A stretch of 64,000 bases of DNA from Batrachochytrium dendrobatidis JAM81 (taxonomy: Eukaryota > Chytridiomycota > Chytridiomycetes > Rhizophydiales): NCBI RefSeq assembly GCF_000203795.2, contig NW_006281106.1:625302-689301 (forward strand), read 5' to 3'. Under the pieces are notes generated by a model. That model made no database searches. It saw only the letters and a program-made list of their open reading frames with translations, and had not been told where the DNA came from. Below, in pieces: positions 44,945 through 55,846 of this stretch. A program made the translations under genes and the position numbers. Every line of letters begins with the position of its first letter. Positions within the stretch are counted from its first letter, which is position 1.

Positions 44945-45546
44945 TCTACAGTTACTGGATAAGAGAAAACACTATCACGAACAAAGTAGTAAAGTAACAG
45001 CAGTTGCTGTTGATGGCAGAGTGATGGGGAAATCTCGTCTGCTTTGCCCTTTTCAATGTGAAAATTTCCAAACTATTTTGCTTATATTGATGAGCGGGCT
45101 CGATCTTGCAAGTCCTTGTGTGAGCACAGTTGCTTTAACAGTCAAGACAAAGGGAATGGAAACGCAGACATGTTTATAGTTCAAGCCAATTTCAACATGA
45201 ATTGAGACATTGATGACATGGCTGTTGATGCAACAGACAGTAACGTAGATCGTTGAGCAGACTGGCCGTGTTGACGAGTCGGATGGTCGCCGCGGTACAC
45301 GATACACGAAGGTGTTCCTACTCTTCAAACTACAAACTATCCAACGATATTTACAGAAAAACATCAATTCAACACAAAAATGGTTGAATGAATTGTACGC
45401 AAATACCGCTCCAAACACATGACATTCACTGATGGTTGCTGACAATTTCTCATTTATCTCCGTTTCATACCTTTATCACCAGTCGTGAATCAACTTTTAT
45501 ATCTGTTGGTCTGCATCTTAACTATCGCTCCATCTAATTGAATCAA
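44945..45546. other. Divergent NDUFA8 / epimerase intergenic region with shared repeat
   Basis: These 602 bp lie between divergent start codons. The stretch 45190-45470 shows recurring sequence: CGGTACACGATACACGA resembles the family-2 block at 15.2 and 53.85 kb. The segment ending TTGCTGACAATTTCTCATTT (about 45437) recurs upstream of IFT22 and at 53.95 kb. The plus-strand frame at 44829-45179 largely overlaps NDUFA8 exon 1 antisense and is not called. Confidence 0.5.
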
Positions 45547-47802
45547 ATGGCTCCTAATGTGCTGATACTCGGAGGTGTCGGATTTATTGGTCGAAACCTC
45601 GTATCTTTGCTAGTTGAAAACAACTTGGCTGCTTATATTCGAGTGGTTGACAAGGTGCTACCAGCCACTGCCTACCTGTCAGATGCTCACAAAAAGGTTT
45701 TTGCTGACCCAAAAGTCGAGTTCAAGCAGGCAAACCTGGTGAATGCTGGTAAGTGCACTAGAGGCTCTGCATCATTCTTTCTTTTGGCTACTTGATGGCA
45801 GCACTACAAGAAGTGTTATTTCTCGCCTCAAACCTATTACTCAGCTCGAAATATGTCAAACATGCCCTTGTTGGTGTAATGAACAAGATTAAAGCTTTGA
45901 TAATTTCTGCATAGCTGAGTGCAACCATGACAGTTTTATTCTAGTATCGCTCTTGAACTAATTATATACTTTTATCTATAGCTTCTGCTGAAAAAGCTTT
46001 TACCAGAGAGGACAATTCCCAATTTGATATTGTGTTCAATCTTGCTGCTGAAACCAAATACGGCCAAGCGGAAGAGGTAGTTTTATAATGATACTGTTTT
46101 GAATTCTCTTTGTGCATACTGCTGTCGTGTACCGAAGACGATGTAGGGGTTGATTGTGGTTTGGCTTCGTGTAGATATACTACGTATTGTCTGGTTGAAA
46201 ACGTCCCTATTCCTATGCACCAATGTGGTTTAATGAGTCGCTAGTAATGCCTTTTGAATCAGTTTAAACACTCGCATATTCAGGACGAATCTATCATGTG
46301 CTAGAACTAGCTTCCAATATTCAAACTGATGAGTAGTGTATATTTGGGCTACAAGGTGTATATGAATCTGCTCAAGCTATGCTTGCTACTGCAGCATAGT
46401 ATACCCTCAAGATCTACTCAACCGATACTAGATTGCTTATCTTCTGGTCATTCATGTTTGCACATTATCAACTATTGACTAATAGAAAGCTTGTTTTAAA
46501 CTTCAATGTATAACCCATTAGGTTTACGATGAAAAAGTATATCAGCTATCCATGGCTGTTGGTAAAGAGGCTGCCAAACGCGGTATCAAGGTTTTTGTTG
46601 AAATAAGTACCGCACAAATATACGATGCTGGAAAAAAACCATCAGCAGAGGATGGTAAACTCAAACCATGGACCCTCGTTGCAAAATCAAAACTCAAGGC
46701 TGAAGAGGAGCTTAAAAAACTTGCTGGGTACATTGATAAATCTACTTTGTTAAAACTGCACGTTCAATCTTTTAAATTGGTCCTGACACTAATTTTTTAC
46801 TTAGTCTTAACCTGATTATTGCGCGTCCAGCAATTGTCTATGGCCCCAACGATGTTCTTGGAATCAGTATGTTGTATGATCCTTTTAGCGAGCATCATTC
46901 TATACACAATATGCCTTTTGCTAATAGATTAGTGTTGTTTGCATGGACCGACATTTTATAGCACCACGTTTGATCATTGGTGCAGTCTACAAACATCTCA
47001 AGGAAGAAATGACTTTGCTGTGGACCAAGGATCTAAAGCTAAACACTGTTCACGTTCGTGATGTTGTAAGTCTATAGATTGCCAAATATTGTTTAAAGAG
47101 TGATTTGATGTGCTTATTCCCTAACACTTTTACTGACTGGCTTATGATGAGCAGGCTCGCGCACTTTGGCATATGGCAGCAACCAAGGATGATAAAGGCG
47201 GTCGCGTAGGAGATGTTGTTCCAGGCACAACCTATAACATTGTTGATAAAAATGACACTGGTATGAATGGGATGATCATGGCAATTTTCATGTTTTGGGT
47301 ATGTAATGGTATGCCAACACTCTTTTTGAATGTTTTCTGGTAGACCAAGGCATTGTGAACAAGCATATCGAGTCTATTTTTGGTATCAAAACTGGATTTC
47401 AAGGTACAATGATTAGCCAATTTGCAAAGGTAAACATTGATCGTTTGATTTGCTCTGTATTTGGTTTCATTCGGTGATATAAATATGCATACACAAACTT
47501 GGCATCCCACTGACGTATTCTGCCGTTAGCTCAATTTGGATTCTGTTACAGAGGACGTAAATGACAAGCATCTGCAGCCATGGTCAGAGCTTTGCAAGAC
47601 AGGCGGTATTGCAAATACTCCACTGACACCATACCTCGACAAGGAGCTTTTAAAGGACAATTCTTTGAGTATTGAAGGCATTAAAATTGAAAAAGAGCTC
47701 GAGTTCAAGTTTGATCATCCAGTAATGACCGAGCAGTTATTGCGTGAAGTCATTGATGGGTTTATTGCACAGGGTATCTGGCCCAAAGATGTTACAAAAT
47801 AA
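45547..47802 (+). CDS. NAD-dependent epimerase/dehydratase family protein (extended SDR)
   Basis: A Rossmann-fold sugar-nucleotide-type short-chain dehydrogenase. The start ATG 45547 gives MAPNVLILGGVGFIGRNLVS, a GxxGxxG NAD-binding loop. The core follows: FDIVFNLAAETKYGQAEE, FVEISTAQIYD, LIIARPAIVYGPNDVLGI, and NTVHVRDVARALWHMA. In the active site, the usual YxxxK is represented by a K in LVAKSKLKAEEELKKL, and no Tyr sits at the standard position, so catalysis may be altered. About seven introns are present, one of 445 nt (46077-46521) with no recognised content. The C-terminal exon ends ...GFIAQGIWPKDVTK at 47802. The family is conserved across eukaryotes as an uncharacterised epimerase-like protein; substrate unknown. 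Confidence 0.82.
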
Positions 47803-48072
47803 CAATGTTTTGATCGAGGCTGCATACTTGAAAACCCAAACGTGCCAAGTATTTTGTTGTTGAAAACAAGACTTTTGCTTCAACGCCCCTTATTACTTCT
47901 TTTTTTAGCAATGAATGAGACTTTAAACCCATCACTACTGTATTTGGATCAACGCACAGGTTTTGAGTTTTTAAAAGTGGCTGGACAAACCCATCAAGTT
48001 TGGACTCGACTCAATTTTAAATTTAATCACGTCAACACTTCATTATTTAATGAAGATATAAAATAAAAGGCA

Positions 48073-50285
48073 TTACACATCCGTTGGTACCTCGTCAAAC
48101 AGATTCTCGCATTGGTTTCCAATTGAGATGCTTACATAGACGTCTGTACCATATCCCTCCATCGAATACATGGAGATATTTCCACCCCAGTAGTTGGCAT
48201 AGACACGAGACATGGGCAGGCCCAGTCCCAGATGCAATGCACACGAGGGCAAGATGGACACTGACTCTGTTTTGGTTGCTTGGGATATAATAGGCAGTTT
48301 GTCAAATTCAAGATACCGCTTTTTGGACGAATCGTTTAAATATGACCACACTTTGGGCAGCGAGGATTGCTTGATACCACCTCCTTGATCAGATATACGA
48401 AACATGATATGTGTATCAGATTTACCAATGGTGACGCGAACTGGCGGCAATTTTGCTTGGGTAGGAACAGGTACTATTGAAGGCGCTACTTCAGATTTAA
48501 TTTCTGCTGTGGATAATAATGAAGATGAAAATGAGGATGCTGAGGAAAGTGAACCAGAAAACAAGGGTGGAACAGAGAATGGTTTGAGCGAATGAAATTG
48601 TCTAGCAAGAGAGATGGAAACATATTTTGGAGTGGCAGTAATATGGCGTTTTTGTACATTCAAGGCAGATCTCTGTATACCTGAACTTTTTTGTTCTGGT
48701 TGTGAAAAATTGTCTTTTTCCACAATTTCTTTTGCAGACTGCAGATTGGTTTCGGATAGCAGTGGTGCCTGTGGTTGTAGAGATAGATGCTTTGCATGTT
48801 TCTTTGCTGTAAACCGGATGCTGTTTTTTATCAGTTCAAAAAGTATATATTCGATATGATCTGGAATATACGTAAAAGTAGCATCTTCAAAACCATCAAT
48901 GATGACTTCAGGAGGTTCAATGTTATATGCCTGTCTAAACAACTTTCCTGCTAGAGAAGCACATTTATCTACCGCTGCGCGAGCATGACAGTTTATATTA
49001 ACAATGCCAATCCAGTCTGGCTGAGCCTCTTTGGTGCCATCGAATACCTGGGACAAGGCAATATGCTGCTCGGCAAGAACACGACGGCCAATACGAGATC
49101 TGAGTGTTTCGTTGATGAATTTGTCTGCAGCCTGTGTGGTCATGTGTTGTTCAGACTGTGCAATACCCAATGCCAGTTCGGGAATAGCAACCAGATGTGC
49201 ATTAAGCAGGGACTGAACTATGGCGCATAATTCTCTATTCTGTTCAATGGTCGTGATGGGTGCCATAGATCTGAATGTTTCGAATGCCTCCCAATAAAGA
49301 TTGTATATGAACTCGATGTGTGGATTAGTGCCAACCACAAAGGGGAGCTGTTGGAATCGACTGCAAAGTAAATCATTAGTTCCGAATGGTAAAAAGTTGA
49401 GATTAGTTTAGAATCTGAGCAATGGTATCACGTCAACAATAGTCCGCGTACAAAGTCATGACTAAGGTATTCATAGCCACAACAAATGAAATCGGATTGG
49501 CATATGAAAGTGGTAAAACTAAAGCGCCAAGTGAAGAAATAATCCCGTTGCTTTGCTCTTGAAGCATTACAGACCGTGTAATACGATATACAGGAGCAGA
49601 ATAAATGCGCTTGAAGGGGGAATGGGCAAGATGCAATGTATTAATCACTTACGATATTCTATGAGCAAGGCGTACAGACAATTCTGTTCGGATATAGTTG
49701 GCTACAAATAAGACAATACAGTGCATTAAAAGATATGAACGAATATATGCGATTGTCGAGCATTGACCAGGGATTAAGCCCATCACTTATATCCGCGAGC
49801 CATATTGATTTCACTCATAACCAGAACTATAATTAGACCAGCAGGTACACACCTGACCGCAAGACTTTTTCTAGATTAAAATTGCGACCAAAGACAGAGA
49901 GCTGACGCAAAGTAACTCGCTTAACCTCCTGCTCCACATATTTTTCCAACACTCGGTTGTGATAAAAGTTGGAATGAGATGCTGATGATGCAGACACAAA
50001 GCATCGATTCTGTTGTAATAAAGGTCTATGTGTGCAAGCAGATGACTGTGTGTACAAGGAAGAGCATCGAGGGATAACTGTGTTGGATGACAAGACTCGA
50101 GTAGTTATGCTGGCAGAAGCTAAACTTGGATGTCGGCTAGACAATGGCTTGAGCGATGACCGTGACTGTAAAGAGGGCGATGAGGATGAATGCAGTACTG
50201 TGTATGTAGAACAAGACAGAGTAGATGGTCTAGATGTTCGTGCAGTAAGATGCCTAGCAGCAAAGGTAGCATCACAACCCATCAT
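48073..50285 (-). CDS. Mitochondrial branched-chain ketoacid / pyruvate dehydrogenase kinase
   Basis: This family phosphorylates and inactivates the E1 subunit of mitochondrial 2-oxoacid dehydrogenases using a GHKL (histidine-kinase-like) ATPase fold. The N-terminus is Ser/Arg-rich without acids (RHLTARTSRPSTLSCSTY), a mitochondrial presequence. Then come NYIRTELSVRLAHRISRFQQ, LPFVVGTNPHI, SRIGRRVLAEQHIALSQ, the N-box YILFELIKNSIRFT, the G1 box ISDQGGGI, and G2 HLGLGLPMSRVYANYWGG with GTDVYVSI. The wording ELSVRLAHRI...LPFVVG.NP favours BCKDK over PDK. About 100 low-complexity residues are inserted between the N-box and PVRVTIGKSD, unusual for the family. The start is ATG 50285, followed by a second ATG. 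It converges with the epimerase gene. Confidence 0.87.
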
Positions 50286-50540
50286 GATTGCCAAGAATGT
50301 AGTGGCAAAAGAAAGTGCAAAGTAGGCGAGTTTTATTCGATCTATTGGCTGGCTTGACTAGTAATTGATAAACTCCAAGGCTTGGTTCGATTTGTTATCC
50401 AACGATTACAAAAGCATTGTGCTCTTAACCCAATACATGATGATTGGATAACAGACATCTCGCCCTATTCGATTTGCGGTTGATTCAAGGGATAAGAGCT
50501 AATTAAACTAAGCGCAGCGTTACATAGCTATGTAGCTAGG

Positions 50541-51122
50541 TTACAGCCGTATTCACACAAAATGGAACACTAAATAATAAACAGCCAGTCTTATGGCGAT
50601 TCACTCCATAGTTACGGAATAGTGTGTTGTATGAATCATTCGACTGTGTTGATTTTTGTATCAATCAATGTTTACATTGCAGTAAATTCCTCACTTGTTC
50701 AATCTCCTTTCCTTCAAACCAAACATTATGGCATTAGGTAATCAGCATGCATAGCTGTATTCCCAAGGTATGGGTTTGTTAAATTAGGCGCGAACGTATC
50801 CGAGTTTTTAGGTTACAAAAATGAGTTTGTAGTTTGATAGCACCAGAATAGTCGGACCAAATATTTGGATTGCAACGAATGAATACGGTGATCGTACAAT
50901 ATATGGCTATGTCAAAGTGGGGAAAGTGACGATTTTAGTTCAAACTAGTCTAATTGCACTACACGATGGACGCTGTGTTCGGAAGAATTGAGAATGTCTG
51001 TTGAATGAGTAATCCATCTCTAGTAGGAAGGCGTAGCGAATATCTAGTTATGCTTATTCCAAAGCAAAAGAGGCAGTGATTGCAAGACAATACAAGGGCT
51101 TTACTTTGTGAATAACAGCGGT
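50541..51122 (+). repeat. TIR element, about 580 bp, both ends visible
   Basis: Left end TTACAGCCGTATTCACACAA; right end TTTACTTTGTGAATAACAGC, inverted relative to the left. Subterminal AATAAACAGCC follows the left end. The interior has TTTGGATTGCAACGAATGAA and TCGTACAATATATGGCTATG, both shared with other copies. Confidence 0.7.
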
Positions 51123-52106
51123 GAAGCATATTCATTTGAATTGAGCGTGGCTGCTCCACCGAATGCATGTGAAAATTCATGCTCAACTCTTATTGGCATG
51201 GCTGTTACATTACCACCAAAGGCTTTATACAGTCTCTACAATGGCTGCTCAACACTGGCCAATGTTTTGGAAATCATGTTGGAAATGGGCCGCATGTTCT
51301 AGCTGCAAAGTGAACTCTTCTATCACAGCCTAACCATATCTTTTAGCAGCACAATAAGATTTTGACCAAAGCAGTTTACTGAATTGCTTTGGCTATCAAG
51401 TTTAGATATTGCTGTCAATAGACCTCGACAGGATCTACAAAGATGATGAAAAGGCAGTCAGCATTTTGTTGAATAAAAATACATATTTATACTGCATGTA
51501 ATACTATCAGCATATTACCAGAAATAGTTGTGGCTCATGTGGTGAGTCGATAGACAGTAGGTCAAATTCCCATGCACACGTAGATTGGCATCTATATGTT
51601 TAAACCATGCAATCTGGTTCAACTAATAGTAGATCAGTTGCAGCAGTTTGGAATTGCAAATATGGGCAGGATAAACTATTTTTCCATTTTGGGAATATGT
51701 TGCAAAATGCAAGATGGACATTTACTCTACAGAAAAGCATAGCCTTTTGCATCCATTACCAATGGGCTTCCTGACCAATGATAATTGTGTGTTGTCAATT
51801 CTCGTAGTAGCTCAACTCAGTTTGGTTAGTCGACAATGGCTTTGTCAAATTGCCATTTGCGCAGATTTGAGAAAGACCATGGTCATCCGAGCATACCAAA
51901 ATGACTGAAATCGTCTTTCAAATGACAAGCATGAAGCATCTACACAATCGGCAAGATATCCATTTCAAAGAATGATACATTGTTTTTATTCAGATCTTCA
52001 AAACACTAAGCATCTACCTTTGTTTGGAGCTACGTGGCGTCAGTGGCTCAAGTTTTGAACTGGTTGGAAATTTACCAAACATCTGACAATATAAACGGCC
52101 GTTGTT

Positions 52107-53162
52107 TTACGGCCGTATCCATGTAAAATGCAGCATTATCTGTATTTATCTTGTAATCATTGCTCGGAAATAAACAATCGTTAAATATTCATTATTTTTC
52201 TACTACAGATTGGTTTCACGGCCTCTATAAGAGCTGCCGGTTTTCCAGTGTATAGGACAAAGTCATCCTTTACTATACTCTAGTCATTGTCTTTAGTTGT
52301 AAGAATGGATAGTATGGGGTTTCAATTTGCGCGACATTTGTTGAATGGTGGTAAATCATGTCTAATGAGGCAGCTGCTTTTGGGGCAGAATGCTATTTAG
52401 AATAAGATGCGTGTTTGGAAATACTCCATGCTGTTGTTTAGAAAGTCTTGACATACTTAACATTCACAGTTCCTTTGACTAGTCTCACACACCGACTATC
52501 ATACAAGACACACAAATTAAACCATAGTTTTGATGTTGCTCTTTTACCTTTTGTTTGCATAGCCATACATTGTACGATCGACAGACTCATTCATTGCAAT
52601 TCAAATATTCCAAATAAAGCCTAAACACATTCCTCGTTGCTAATCTGTTTGCCACTCACAAGTGTCGAGTTTTGTACGTACCATTGTTTTCAAGACTATT
52701 GAAATTGTTGGCCGAGACATGTGCGCTTGATAAAGGTCCACAAGTACGCTCGCAACTTCTCTTTGTCCAAGTGTTGATAACTACAAGACTATTACGTATC
52801 CAATTTTGAATGTCATATTGACTTTTTTCGTTTAGAATTCATGTTTGTCATGATACCACAAAGTGTATTTCTTTCAAAATATGAGCAGTTTTTGTCAAGC
52901 ATCATTTCAGAAACTCAGACCACCAATAAATGACTTGGTGTGTTGTCTTTGTGACAATATACTATAAAAGGTTTTGATACGAGTGTATTGTTTGATACAT
53001 AAAAGAGCATATTTGAATGCTAAAACCGTCAAAACCTGTTTCTAAATAATGATTCAAAAGGACACAATGTTGCTCAGTAAGGTTGGTGCCAATCAACATG
53101 AGGCTGATCGTTTATTATGTATTTTGGCTTTAATACTCCATTATACATGAATACGGTTGTAA
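52107..53162 (+). repeat. Long TIR element, about 1.05 kb, with extended inverted ends
   Basis: Left end TTTACGGCCGTATCCATGTA with subterminal AATAAACAATCGTTAAATA. The right end, read on the minus strand, is TTACAACCGTATTCATGTAT with subterminal CATAATAAACGATC. The similarity therefore extends about 65-70 bp inward at both ends. The interior near 52560 carries CATACATTGTACGATCG, the family core in reverse. It is the longest copy in the window and could be closest to a parental element, or a nested pair. Confidence 0.55.
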
Positions 53163-53589
53163 TCAAGGTCATCTGCCATGCGGTCAATAAAAATAGACTC
53201 GACAATATACTGCTTAGTCTTGCTACAATTGACAGTTGCGTAGATGCTGTGATAGAACCCATTTAAGAATCCGATATTATTCTGATATGTCAACAATTGG
53301 AAAGGTTCATTTACATGAGTATGCAGACTGAAGCGTATCAAGAATCAACCGCTACGTCATCAAATAGCAAAATCTAGCATATACCCGTAGTCTTGTGCTG
53401 TTCGTATTGCTGCCGTGTTCATCAGATGAAACTATGCATGTACTGATACTTGAGTCTGTATTCTAGTTCCGTGGGATGGTAATAAGCTTTGCAAAACGGC
53501 AGAAAAAATAAATAGCGCTGTTTCAGTTTTTGGCTAAGCAATCTGCTATTCGGTTACAGCTGGAAACAAAGGGAATGAAAAACGGAAGG

Positions 53590-54010
53590 AAATTGTTTAT
53601 TTACATTTCAACAATCCAATTTCGCCATGCTTTAGAAACATTCAGACTGCAGCAGCAGCATTTGAAGATGATAACTCTCCGCTTGTAAATTGCACAATTG
53701 GTTTAGGCTAATGTAGACTATGTATGCAAAATCGAGCTCTTGCATCAGAACAAGATCAGCAAGCAATCATTGTTAGCAAAAAATGGGGCGTTGCTCTACA
53801 CTGAGTAGATTAACAAACTGATCGTGTCGACAGGTCAGATTATCATCGTGGTACAAAAGATACGATCAATAGATTCTACTACCATTCAAATCAACAGATG
53901 AACAACCTATCTATATTTTCAAAAGAACAACACCAAGGATGATGGTTACTGACAATCCCTCATTTATATCTCCATTCTTGTGCTCTTTGCCATCAATCGC
54001 AATCAACTAA
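53590..54010 (+). repeat. Family-2 repeat segment
   Basis: It shares ATTAACAAACTGATCGTG...AATAGATTCTACTACCATT with 15.2 kb. It also shares the block TACTGACAATCCCTCATTTA plus the downstream CATCAATCGCAATCAAC with the epimerase upstream region (45437-45500). No coding potential is recognised. Confidence 0.5.
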
Positions 54011-55846
54011 AACTAGTGCGTTTGAGCCGTGGTAGTTATCGACATATACAATAAACACAAGTTGTATAACATATTGAATATCTTTTCGTATGCTTGATTG
54101 ATACATCTAATATTGAAATGAATTCGGAAAATTCGCTATGCCTGACACGCCCAGATCTTTTGATAGCCATTCAGTATAATAGATTATCTGCTTATTGAGA
54201 ATAATAGCAATCTATTTGTCCACCATGATCAAAACTGATACAGCCATTTTACTTATGGCAAGCCAAAGCATACAATTATGATATTTGTGGATTAATCAAT
54301 CCGTTTTGAATAGTAGCACTGCTTTTCATATTTTGCTGTGATAGACCTATGGTAAATAGAGCTACAGATTTGTCGTTAAGCTTGTTGGTGACTTGATTGA
54401 AATTCGTTGTAGGATCGTTTGTAGATTGTTATTTATGCGCAGCATATCCAAACCAAACAACTCATACTTATTAATATGTCAAAGCACGCATACCACGTGT
54501 TGTGATATTTGTCTTGAAAGCCACTCAACACCCATGACTGTTTCAACAATTGGCAGCCAAAGCATTCTACCCGGCTGAAAAAAAGGATTATCCATAGTCC
54601 TAGCTTAAAGCTATTTTCTCGGACATGAAGTCTAACAGGTAAACCACGCTATCTAGGATTAAAATACGATCACAGTTCAATCTTATGAATCGCTGAAGGA
54701 TTAAAAACTACATGCTCGATTGTATTTAACTCGACACATTTCCATCATTTAAAGAATCGGTTTATTCTGATAATCAGGCATTCAACTTGAATAGTTCAAA
54801 TGGTTGTTTCCAATATAGCGAGATTGGAACTTCAAGACTTTATTGGGATCGAGGACTTGAGTTCGTATATGCTGGTCTGCTGCGCGACTTTTGTGCATCT
54901 ACTTTAGCATAATTTAGGGCTCTACCACAACAATGGGTAGTTCAAGCATCAACATACAATCAATGTCTGGTCCAATTCATCCTACCTATTTCTCTTATTT
55001 ACTTGATAGCAACACTGCCCATATTGTCTAGTATTCCCACTTTACCGCAGCACAATTTTCTATTCTTGGTTTGCAATATTATTACTTTTTCTTCGCTGAT
55101 ATACAAACAATTAATCAACAAGATATTCTTCCATAACAAGCCACAGCCAATCAGATGTCTTGAACAACAACACAAAGTTTGGCCAATCATCAACACGTAA
55201 ACTCGAAACGCTGCGTCAGAGCTTTCGCAGCATTTTTATTTGAAACATGTCCACAAAAAAGCACATTCAAAAACAACATTGGCAGCGAAAATTTAGACTC
55301 CGCCCTACATAATCAAGCGAGAGTTTATATTAAAATAACTTATTCCCCTCCTTTATTATCCATTCCATTCCAATTCTTCAAACTCAGCTCGTATACACGC
55401 TCACGTATACGTCCCCATTCATAACCCAACTATATTGTGCTTGCCGCTCATATAGTATTCATTATATTAAATCACCGCTCCACCCCACTACTTGAGTATT
55501 GAACCATTGAGACTGCATCGCATTTGTGCATCTTATCCACATTTCGGAAACTATATATATCCATTCCTTTTGTTCTTGTAATCCATCCGCATCAAAGTCT
55601 ATCTACCTTGGCTCGTTGTCATTGTTGCTATTTGTATCCATTCAATAGCTCTTCAACTTGAGTAGATATCCACCCCTCCATTGTTACACACGAGTAGTAT
55701 CCAGAATTCAACTTTTGATTCCATTGCTATCCATTGCCAGTTATATTTCGGAGCCGACCCCACCCATAGTTTAACCAGCACCAACCCCGCTCTCCCTTTA
55801 TATTCAGTGACAATATCTCCCTTCACTGACTTTTGAATTCGTAGAC

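Larger units (their letters stand above)
50286..55846. other. Gene-poor, repeat-rich region
   Basis: No gene could be supported in 5.5 kb. It contains two TIR elements with both ends (50541-51122 and 52107-53162) and a family-2 segment (53590-54010). At the right end (about 55330-55846) is a C/T-rich stretch that is probably the long 5' leader of the zinc-finger gene. Short frames at 51108-51302, 51714-51908 and 54999-55200 have no convincing motif. Everything between these items is unassigned. Confidence 0.6.

Noticed and set aside
44829..45179. 116-codon plus-strand frame upstream of the epimerase gene
   Set aside because: Largely antisense to NDUFA8 exon 1 and ends in repeat sequence.
51714..51908. 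64-codon frame with an F-box-like stretch (LSLVSRQWLCQI)
   Set aside because: Too short, isolated, and no supporting exon on either side; a coincidental match or tiny relic cannot be told apart.
53074..53341. Overlapping 62- and 66-codon minus-strand frames
   Set aside because: They run across the right end of the long TIR element and have no recognisable domain.
54999..55200. Fully overlapping 65-codon frames on both strands
   Set aside because: No motif, low complexity, and mutual overlap; random open frames in AT-rich DNA.
55330..55846. C/T-rich stretch considered as a microsatellite or an upstream gene
   Set aside because: No regular unit and no coding frame; best explained as the long leader and promoter of the zinc-finger gene.
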